DNA of 64,000 nucleotides, from positions 62,001 to 126,000 of the forward strand of contig NZ_PKHX01000002.1 of assembly GCF_002848005.1 (NCBI RefSeq), given 5' to 3'. The first letter of the stretch is position 1, and every line of letters starts with the position of its first letter. Shown one piece after another: positions 57,830 to 64,000 of this stretch. The notes below the pieces were generated by a model. It was not told the DNA's origin. It ran no database searches and was given only the letters and a program-made list of their open reading frames with translations. Made by a program: the position numbers and the translations under genes. This DNA is from Varibaculum cambriense. GTDB lineage: Bacteria; Actinomycetota; Actinomycetes; Actinomycetales; Actinomycetaceae.

Positions 57830-59323
57830 ATGCACAAGCAATCACTAGAACAGCCTCAACGTTACCGAGCCCTCTATACTTTGCTGGCGGCGGCAGCACT
57901 GACCTTACTGGCAGTGTCGATGCTTAACGTTTCTATCCCTTCCATGACCAAGGCACTGGGTCTAACCAGCAACGATGTGCAATGGATTATGGCGGGCTAC
58001 ACCCTGATTTTTGGAATTGCGCTAATCCCGGCTGGCAGAATGGGGGATATCTGGGGTCATCGCCGTCTGTTCGTAATCGGGGTAGTAGTGTTCGGGGTTT
58101 CCTCATTAGGAGCGGGTCTAGCTACGACCCCGCTGATTTTAATTTTGATGCGCCTACTGGCCGGAATCGGTGCCGCCATCATCAGTCCTCAAGTATTAGG
58201 GCTGATCCAGATACTTTTTCACGGGGAAGAACGCACTCGCGCTTACGGATCCTTCGGAATGATTATCGGGATTGCCACCGCCATCGGTCCTACTATGGGC
58301 GGGGTGCTAATCGCGCTGCTGGGTACCGATCTTGGGTGGCGAGCCGCGTTCTTAATCAATATCCCCATCTGCCTCGTAATTATTTTCGTCACCTACCGCA
58401 CTATTGCCCCTGACCCTGCCCGCACCGCTAGCGACACCCGCCTTGATTTGCCGGGGATATTGCTGCTGGCGGCAGCCTTTTTGGCGGTGATGTATCCCTT
58501 TATCGATGCCACTATGCCCAGTGGAGGACTGGGAAACTGGCGCTGGCTGTTACTGCCGGGCGGAGCCTTGGGATTCCTCGGGTTTTGGGCGCTGGAAAAC
58601 TTCCGAGAAAGACGCCAAATCCCGGTAGTCATGCCCCGCTCACTACTCCTAGATCCCTCCTATATGGTGGGTACGATAGTACTGACTGCATTTTGCGCCG
58701 GCTGGACGGCGTTATTTATTATTTACACCTTGTATTTGCAACAAGGATTAGGAATAAGCCCCCTGGTAGCTGGACTTTTACAGATCCCCTTGGCACTCGG
58801 CTCCGCGATTGCTTCCGCCCAATCTTCGCGCCTGACCTTAAAGTGGGGGCGCTGGATTTTAGTAATCGCCTGCGCCCTCGTAGTCATTTCTTTGACTGTT
58901 ACCGTGTTAATAACTCAGACTGCCTCTCCCGGGAGCATCCCCTACCTGCTAATAGTCTCCATGTTCTGTTCAGGTTTAGGATCGGGAATTTTCTTTTCTC
59001 CTGCCCAAGCACTCTCGCTGCTTACGATACCTCCAGGCAGAGCCGGTGCGGCCGGGGGGATTTCCCAAACTGCGCAACGGGTAGGAGGAGCAATCGGACT
59101 GGCCGGCGCTACCTTAGCTTTTTACCTGCGGCTGGGTACCGTCACTGCCCCTGCCGGCAGTGAACTTGCTCGAGCGGCCTACACCGGGGCATTTAGCTAC
59201 GGAATGGCCGCGGTAGTAGCTTTCATCATCATCGCATTCCTATTTGCACTGGCTGACGCGCTGAAGCGCCGGGAAAATCCGTTAAAATTAGAAGTAAATC
59301 CGCCGGAGAAAGAGAATGAATAA
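57830..59323 (+). CDS. MFS drug:proton antiporter, 14-segment (DHA2) type
   Basis: The 497-residue protein has 14 membrane segments. Motif A appears as AGRMGDIWGHRRLF near residues 65-78, and the antiporter motif C region in the fifth helix reads GPTMGGVLIALLG. This is the layout of EmrB/QacA-like exporters for lipophilic cations, antibiotics or dyes. The substrate cannot be set from sequence. The SdpI-like gene follows with its ATG directly at the stop codon. The putative control region upstream is short (94 bases) and shared with the divergent sterol-carrier gene. Confidence 0.93.
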   Translation: MHKQSLEQPQRYRALYTLLAAAALTLLAVSMLNVSIPSMTKALGLTSNDVQWIMAGYTLIFGIALIPAGRMGDIWGHRRLFVIGVVVFGVSSLGAGLATTPLILILMRLLAGIGAAIISPQVLGLIQILFHGEERTRAYGSFGMIIGIATAIGPTMGGVLIALLGTDLGWRAAFLINIPICLVIIFVTYRTIAPDPARTASDTRLDLPGILLLAAAFLAVMYPFIDATMPSGGLGNWRWLLLPGGALGFLGFWALENFRERRQIPVVMPRSLLLDPSYMVGTIVLTAFCAGWTALFIIYTLYLQQGLGISPLVAGLLQIPLALGSAIASAQSSRLTLKWGRWILVIACALVVISLTVTVLITQTASPGSIPYLLIVSMFCSGLGSGIFFSPAQALSLLTIPPGRAGAAGGISQTAQRVGGAIGLAGATLAFYLRLGTVTAPAGSELARAAYTGAFSYGMAAVVAFIIIAFLFALADALKRRENPLKLEVNPPEKENE

Positions 59324-59674
59324 ATGATGGCTTTGGTAATTGGCATCTGCTACCTCCTGCTAGCAGCCTGCCTGGGGGTAGGACTGATTTTATTTCATCG
59401 CCAGCATTTGCCTCGCGGCTCCCGGTGGGGGATCGTCAATGCCGCTACCACTGCCAGTGATAACGCCTGGATCCAGGCTCACCGGGCGGCAGCTCCCCTA
59501 GTGGGGGCTACCGCCGTGCTTTGTGTGATTAACGGCTTTGCCATCGCTGCTCTCACCGCCGACCATGCCGTATCAGTGCAGCTTATTTGCGCCTTAGGCA
59601 CCGCGATTTTTACCGGGATCGTTTACTGGTCGGCGCGCCGGGTCGCCACTGCCAGTGCTAAGAAATTTCGCTAG
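59324..59674 (+). CDS. SdpI-like small membrane protein
   Basis: The 116-residue protein has three membrane segments. The loop after the first contains RGSRWGIVNAATTASDNAWIQAHR, which resembles the conserved RxxGIRTPxTxxSxxxWxxxH loop of the SdpI family. In Bacillus SdpI gives immunity to the SDP toxin, but most homologues have unknown roles. It begins with two consecutive ATG codons right after the MFS stop and is clearly co-transcribed, so a link with export or self-protection is possible. It converges on the RidA gene with 11 bases between stops. Confidence 0.72.
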   Translation: MMALVIGICYLLLAACLGVGLILFHRQHLPRGSRWGIVNAATTASDNAWIQAHRAAAPLVGATAVLCVINGFAIAALTADHAVSVQLICALGTAIFTGIVYWSARRVATASAKKFR

Positions 59675-59685
59675 AAACCCTGCCT

Positions 59686-60156
59686 CTAAGAGCGAGCCAG
59701 AAACTCTACCTCTACCTCGCAAGGGGCTCCTAGAGGGAGGGCAGCCACCCCCACTGCGGAGCGAATATGGGGCTGGTCAAAGAGCTTCCCAAAAGTATCC
59801 GAGGCACCGTTGGCCACGCTCGCCTGCCCGGTAAAAGTGGGACTCGAGGCTACGAACACGGTCACTTTTAGTACCCGTTCTAACTGATCGACCCCACCGG
59901 CAACTTCTGCGCCCGCAGCCAGGGCGTTAAGGGCACAAACCTGGGCAGCCCGGTAAGCGTCCTGGGGACTAACTTCCGCTCCTACTAGACCGGTGGCCAC
60001 CAGTTCCCCGTCCACAACCGGAATCTGCCCGGAGGTGCGCACCACCAATCCGCCTGCGCTCTCCAAAGCAATGGCGGGAGTATAGGCCGCCACCGGGGTC
60101 GCGACCGCTGGCAGTAACATACCTGCCTGCTCCAGGCGCTTAGACACCTCGGACAT
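59686..60156 (-). CDS. RidA/YjgF family protein
   Basis: RidA proteins hydrolyse reactive enamine/imine intermediates released by pyridoxal-phosphate enzymes. This 156-residue protein has the family core from SGQIPVV to SAVGVAALPLGAPCEVEVEFLA, including the arginine in the HIRSAVGV stretch. A longer start (GTG at 60168) is in frame, but the ATG at 60156 lies one base after the stop of the DUF4177 gene and fits better. The neighbourhood of RidA, DUF4177, WhiB, PonA2-type PBP and metallophosphoesterase matches the mycobacterial Rv3678c-Rv3683 region. Confidence 0.88.
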   Translation of the reverse strand: MSEVSKRLEQAGMLLPAVATPVAAYTPAIALESAGGLVVRTSGQIPVVDGELVATGLVGAEVSPQDAYRAAQVCALNALAAGAEVAGGVDQLERVLKVTVFVASSPTFTGQASVANGASDTFGKLFDQPHIRSAVGVAALPLGAPCEVEVEFLARS

Positions 60157-60157
60157 C

Positions 60158-60319
60158 TTATTCACCACGCGGACGTTTTAGATAGGCGACCGGGTTTTCC
60201 CAACCGTTGGGACCGGCAATTACGCTGACCAGTTCCCAGCCGTCCTCGCCCCAGTTATCCAGAATCGCTTTCGTATTGTGCGACAGTAACGGAATCGTCG
60301 CATATTCCCATTTAGTCAT
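60158..60319 (-). CDS. DUF4177 family protein (53 residues)
   Basis: This short reading frame encodes a 53-residue protein opening MTKWEYATIPLLSHNTKAIL and containing WGEDGWELVSVI, the DUF4177 pattern. The last codons are followed by TAAG-ATG, so its stop lies one base before the RidA start. In mycobacteria a similar small protein (Rv3678A) sits between RidA and the anion-ATPase genes. It is a small alpha/beta protein of unknown function. The WhiB gene is 27 bases upstream on the same strand, so all three may be one operon. Confidence 0.88.
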   Translation of the reverse strand: MTKWEYATIPLLSHNTKAILDNWGEDGWELVSVIAGPNGWENPVAYLKRPRGE

Positions 60320-60346
60320 GGCTCAAGTCTAATGGCAGCGAGGCGT

Positions 60347-60676
60347 CTAACGCACCCGCGCTAAAACATTGGGGGTGGTTGGTTGACGTAGCTCGGCCGC
60401 CAGTTCGTCATGAGACTCATTTAGCCATTGCCACCAGTCAGTTACGTCCTCGTAGTGGCGCAACATCGCGCGACGTTCCCTTTCAGTGAGGCCACCCCAC
60501 ACCCCGTAGTTAGCTTCCGATTGCAAAGCATCGGCCAGACATTCTAGACGGACTGGACACGCGAAACAACGGGTGCGAACTTGTCTTTGCGCCGCTCCCT
60601 GTACAAATAGAGCATCCGGTTCCTGACCAGCACACAGAGCACGTGCAGCCCACGTCTCATCCTGGCTAAAACTCAT
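60347..60676 (-). CDS. WhiB family iron-sulfur transcriptional regulator (WhiB4-like by context)
   Basis: The 109-residue protein has four conserved cysteines for a [4Fe-4S] cluster: CAGQE near residue 16, then CFACPVRLEC near 38-47. The GVWGGLTERERR motif follows near 59-70, then a basic patch. WhiB proteins sense oxygen or nitric oxide and control transcription. Its position beside a PonA2-type PBP, with RidA and DUF4177 downstream, matches mycobacterial whiB4. An AAGGAG site precedes the ATG. The divergent PBP gene shares a 186-base upstream region that is probably the control region for both. Confidence 0.93.
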   Translation of the reverse strand: MSFSQDETWAARALCAGQEPDALFVQGAAQRQVRTRCFACPVRLECLADALQSEANYGVWGGLTERERRAMLRHYEDVTDWWQWLNESHDELAAELRQPTTPNVLARVR

Positions 60677-60862
60677 TATTCACTCCTTGAGCTCTCGCGG
60701 CGACATTGCCTATATATGTGACCGTACCTACATTTTGCTAAAAACACAAAACGAAAACCAGAGAAAAATTTTACCTAAACCAATAGATGGTTATTGCCCA
60801 CAATCTGTTCTCAACTGCCAACGAAGATGCCCAATGCCCCCGAAGCCAAGTAGGCTAGGAAT

Positions 60863-63064
60863 ATGCAAAAAGGCAACGCTCGTTATATGCCACGTCGCCA
60901 GCTTCGGCGCACCCTCGCAGCACTGGCGGCTTTAATCGCACTGGCGGCAGTGCTCCTCGCTGGCCTATCCCTGCCGGTCGTGGGAGCCACAGGGCTAGCT
61001 GCTCGCGCCGGAATGAGCGCCATGACCGAAATCCCTAGCGAATTCAAGCCCACGCAGCCTTCTCAGCAATCGGTGATTTACTCGCGTGACGGTAAAGAAA
61101 TCGCCCGTTTTTATGCGGAGAACCGCATCGTGGTCAAGCTCAAAGACATGTCCCCCTGGGTACAAAAAGGGACCATGGCTATTGAGGATCACCGTTTTTA
61201 CCAGCACCGCGGGGTTGATCTCGAGGGAATCGCCCGCGCTATCGCAAATAACCTAGCCGGTAGAGACACCCAAGGCGCTTCCACCCTTACTCAGCAATTG
61301 GTAAAAAACACTCTGATTGACAAGGGTCTGCGCGCCGGCGATATGAACCAGGTTCGCAAGGCTCGCGAGCAGAGCATTACCCGTAAACTGCGCGAAGCCA
61401 AAGACGCCCTCGCTATCGAAAAGCAACTTTCTAAAGACCAAATCTTAGAGGGGTACTTGAATATTGCCCCCTATGGAACTTCGGTTTACGGGGTGGAATC
61501 CGCCAGTCGGTTCTATTTTTCAAAGAGCGCGAAAGACCTGACCCTCAGTGAAGGTGCCCTGCTGTCTGGCATTACCCAATCCCCCGCGAAATTTGACCCC
61601 ACTCTCCACCCCGAAAATAGCCAAAATCGTCGTGACCAGGTATTAAAGGCGATGCTGCGCGAACAAATGATCACTTACGATCAATATAAGGAAGCTAAAG
61701 CCATCCCGGTTCCCGATTTATTGAAGGTTTCTCCTGGTCAACAAGGATGTGCTGCCGCCGGAAAGGCCTCCTACTTTTGCGCCTATGCAGTCAATGAAAT
61801 TTACAATAATCCAGTTTTCGGCAAGTCCCTCAACGACCGGCGTCGCCTGTTGCTGCGGGGAGGTCTGAAGATCTACACCACCATGGATTCCAATTTGCAA
61901 AACTTGGCTACCGACACCGCGTTTAATCGGATTCCAGAAGGGGATAGTTCCGGGCTCTCGATCGCTATTAGTTCCATCGAACCCGGCACTGGAAAGATCC
62001 GAGCGCTGGCGCAAAATACTCCTTACGGTAATCCCGATAAAGAGCACCCCCGTGCCACCCAGAACTCATTCGGAGTAGATAAGGCTCATGGCGGCGGCGC
62101 GGGCTTCCAGCCCGGATCTTCCTATAAACCGGTAACCTTGGCTACCTGGTTTGATAATGGTTACTCAGCCTATTCGGTAGTGGGCGGACGCAACCACTAT
62201 TCTGCGCGGGATTGGAAAGTATCTGGTAACTGCCCGGTACATGCCGGATCTTGGGATTTAAAGAACGCCACCGGCGGTAATAACTATGCCACCTCGGTTT
62301 TAGAAGGTACTCAAAAATCTTTAAATACCACCTACGCCGGAATGGCTTCTAACCTTGACCTTTGTGATATCTACAAAATGAGCCAAAAGCTGGGGGCAGT
62401 AACTGGGGATCCTACGCAAAAACAGGATTTAGGACCGTCCTTCATTATTGGCGCCGATTCAATTCCGCCGCTAAATATGGCGAATGCTTTTGGCACTATC
62501 GCTTCGGGAGGTACCCTGTGCTCCCCGGTCGCACTGGAAAAGGTAGTGGATGCTGACGGTAAAACTTTCAAAGTATCCTCTGGTAACTGTAAACGCACCG
62601 TGGAAGAAAGCGTGGCGAATAAGACCGCTCAGGTGCTAGTATCCACCGCTAATAGTTACGGGGGCCGGGTTAATATCGGCCGGCAAGTAATGGCGAAAAC
62701 CGGTACTACTAACGGCCCGAACGCCGCCTGGACCTTGGGGGCAACCCCGAATCTGGCAACTGCGGTTTGGGTTGGCTACTCCCAGGGAAGTCAACGTGAC
62801 CTGGTGAGAATGAGAATTAACGGTGCTTACTATGGAATTGTTTGGGGTAATACCGTTCCCGCCATGGCGTTTAGGGAATATATGTCCGCCGCGGTACAGT
62901 ACCTGCCCGCAGCAAGTTTCCCTGACGCCAATATTGGAGAGGGTAAAACTATTTCCCAAGGCAGGGCGCGACCTACGCCCACACAGCAACCTAGCGAAGG
63001 ACCCGCCTCCCCCAGTCCGCAAACTACCCAGATTACTCAAACTTTTTATTACCAGGAAGATTAG
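60863..63064 (+). CDS. Class A penicillin-binding protein (PonA2-like)
   Basis: The 733-residue bifunctional enzyme polymerises and cross-links peptidoglycan. An N-terminal membrane segment lies at about 14-34. The glycosyltransferase domain has EDHRFYQHRGVD (catalytic Glu) and QGASTLTQQLVKN. The transpeptidase has GSSYKP (SxxK), KSLNTT (SxN) and AKTGTTNG (KTG). A Pro/Ser/Thr-rich tail of about 40 residues ends the protein. The start is set at ATG 60863, although 60887 is possible. The metallophosphoesterase gene follows after 3 bases. Context is that of mycobacterial PonA2; no PASTA domain is seen. Confidence 0.94.
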   Translation: MQKGNARYMPRRQLRRTLAALAALIALAAVLLAGLSLPVVGATGLAARAGMSAMTEIPSEFKPTQPSQQSVIYSRDGKEIARFYAENRIVVKLKDMSPWVQKGTMAIEDHRFYQHRGVDLEGIARAIANNLAGRDTQGASTLTQQLVKNTLIDKGLRAGDMNQVRKAREQSITRKLREAKDALAIEKQLSKDQILEGYLNIAPYGTSVYGVESASRFYFSKSAKDLTLSEGALLSGITQSPAKFDPTLHPENSQNRRDQVLKAMLREQMITYDQYKEAKAIPVPDLLKVSPGQQGCAAAGKASYFCAYAVNEIYNNPVFGKSLNDRRRLLLRGGLKIYTTMDSNLQNLATDTAFNRIPEGDSSGLSIAISSIEPGTGKIRALAQNTPYGNPDKEHPRATQNSFGVDKAHGGGAGFQPGSSYKPVTLATWFDNGYSAYSVVGGRNHYSARDWKVSGNCPVHAGSWDLKNATGGNNYATSVLEGTQKSLNTTYAGMASNLDLCDIYKMSQKLGAVTGDPTQKQDLGPSFIIGADSIPPLNMANAFGTIASGGTLCSPVALEKVVDADGKTFKVSSGNCKRTVEESVANKTAQVLVSTANSYGGRVNIGRQVMAKTGTTNGPNAAWTLGATPNLATAVWVGYSQGSQRDLVRMRINGAYYGIVWGNTVPAMAFREYMSAAVQYLPAASFPDANIGEGKTISQGRARPTPTQQPSEGPASPSPQTTQITQTFYYQED

Positions 63065-63067
63065 CTA

Positions 63068-64000
63068 TTGCGGCGAAATCGCACCCTTTTAACTTTGGCG
63101 GCAGGGGCAGTAGCTTACCCTTTTTTAGAGGCTCGGCTACCACGCCTGCGCCGCTATCAACTGGGGAAGAATCCGGGGCAAGTACCGGCAGCCACCTGCG
63201 AGGATTATCTCCCTAGCAGGGTTATAAACGTAGAGAGCACCGGAAAAAACCGCAGAGCAGACAGCAGTTCTCCTAGTATTTCCGCCGATAATTCTGCCTG
63301 GCAGCTGCGAATACTACACCTGTCTGACCTGCATCTATGGTCAGGAAGCAGCTGGCTTGCCCACTGGGTAGCTTCGCTTGCCGAATTCCCGGACATAGAT
63401 TTGGTGGTACTAACCGGGGATAATTTTGCGGATGCTTCCGGCTTAGAGATGCTCTATCGCGCCCTCAACCCTTTACTTAAGCTTCCGGGGGCTTTTGTGT
63501 TCGGTTCCAACGATTATTATTCGGGCATCCCCAAGCTGCCGTTGCACTATTTTTTCCCTAATAAGAAACCTAAACTACGAAACGTTCCCGACCTGCCAAC
63601 TGAGGAGTTCCGGGACTTTTTAACTACGGGAGGCTGGAGAGACCTTAATAATCAGGTGGCAACCTGTACTCTTACTTCTCCGGCGCGGCAAGGACGCAGC
63701 ACCGAAAAGTTAACGGTAGCGTTTTCGGGAACCGACGACCCCCATATCGGGCGCGATGAGCCGGTACAGGTACCGGACACCTGGGGGAAAGCTGATTTGC
63801 GCCTCGCCCTCACCCATGCCCCCTATGCGCGCGTCCTCGACCAATATGCCGCTTGCCGAGCCGACCTGGTACTGGCGGGACATACCCACGGAGGTCAGGT
63901 GTGTCTGCCGAAATTTGGTGCCCTGGTAAACAACACGGACTTGCCACTGTCCTACTCAGGGGGCATGCACTGGTGGCAAGTAGGTACCGTAGCTAATCCG
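63068..64000 (+). CDS. Metallophosphoesterase, 3' end cut by window
   Basis: An open frame of 311 codons runs from TTG 63068 to the window edge. An AGGAAG site inside the PBP 3' end lies 8 bases upstream, which supports this start. An N-terminal hydrophobic stretch (about 6-20) suggests membrane attachment. The metal-binding motifs are HLSDLHLW (near residue 83), LTGDNF, GSNDYY in place of the usual GNHD/E, LTHAPY and AGHTHGGQV. The GSND form also occurs in mycobacterial relatives. It is probably a membrane-linked phosphohydrolase that acts on an envelope substrate, but the substrate is unknown. Confidence 0.88.
   Translation, partial: MRRNRTLLTLAAGAVAYPFLEARLPRLRRYQLGKNPGQVPAATCEDYLPSRVINVESTGKNRRADSSSPSISADNSAWQLRILHLSDLHLWSGSSWLAHWVASLAEFPDIDLVVLTGDNFADASGLEMLYRALNPLLKLPGAFVFGSNDYYSGIPKLPLHYFFPNKKPKLRNVPDLPTEEFRDFLTTGGWRDLNNQVATCTLTSPARQGRSTEKLTVAFSGTDDPHIGRDEPVQVPDTWGKADLRLALTHAPYARVLDQYAACRADLVLAGHTHGGQVCLPKFGALVNNTDLPLSYSGGMHWWQVGTVANP

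Overview
The window is a chromosomal segment of a moderate-GC actinobacterium. Markers for the phylum are a WhiB regulator, DUF3073 and DUF3618 proteins, a sterol-carrier family protein, ClpC, a PPK1/MutT1 neighbourhood and a WhiB4/PonA2-type neighbourhood like those of mycobacteria, and a surface protein with an LAKTG sorting signal. The lack of mycolate genes, the VaFE/DUF5979 repeat adhesin and the four-subunit pyruvate:ferredoxin oxidoreductase point to an anaerobic or facultative Actinomycetaceae member (Varibaculum/Mobiluncus type). That placement is an inference. No rRNA, tRNA, CRISPR array, transposase or prophage was seen.

Layout. 1-3366: end of a MacB-type ABC exporter. 3601-6044: HtpX-like protease and a convergent FprA-type ferredoxin reductase. 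6329-11711: unknown protein, polyphosphate kinase with a long extension, MutT1-like Nudix/phosphatase, IspF. 12100-17455: proline import (PutP) and oxidation (PutA), with a CRP/GlxR-like site upstream and a hairpin between the genes. 17758-23894 (minus): a GH3 lipoprotein and a zinc-ribbon/VWA/C-type-lectin membrane protein, then a Pro/Ala-rich protein overlapping a HAD-like gene. 23990-27961 (minus): ClpC, rhomboid protease, cyclophilin. 28134-29279: a small membrane protein and a 636-base non-coding stretch with two related palindromic elements. 29280-39032 (minus): a 3250-residue wall-anchored protein. 39537-41854 (minus): Dtd, YgfZ-like and nitrobindin-like proteins. 43080-47854 (minus): PorG, PorA, PorB and a GltD-like subunit with a ferredoxin tail. 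48046-51193: a YwiC-like membrane protein and a secreted-effector-like pair (small helical protein plus alpha/beta hydrolase). 51357-55804: a second MacB-type exporter whose ATPase has a long tail. 55884-57735 (minus): small envelope and housekeeping proteins. 57830-59674: MFS exporter and SdpI-like protein. 59686-64000: RidA, a 53-codon DUF4177 gene, WhiB, a class A penicillin-binding protein and a metallophosphoesterase cut by the window edge.

How the genes fit together. PutP and PutA turn external proline into glutamate. The Por cluster oxidises pyruvate, and its GltD-like subunit probably passes electrons to NAD(P), with FprA as another ferredoxin/NADP link. Much of the rest serves the envelope: two exporters, a giant adhesin, a VWA/lectin sensor-like protein with a muropeptide-type hydrolase, a PonA2-like synthase beside its usual WhiB partner, and a possible type VII substrate pair.

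The most novel-looking items are the paired palindromic elements at 28744-28834 and 28969-29144, the VWA/lectin plus GH3 pair, the hydrolase/small helical protein pair, the ATPase with a 375-residue tail, and a nitrobindin-like protein that appears to lack its haem-binding histidine.
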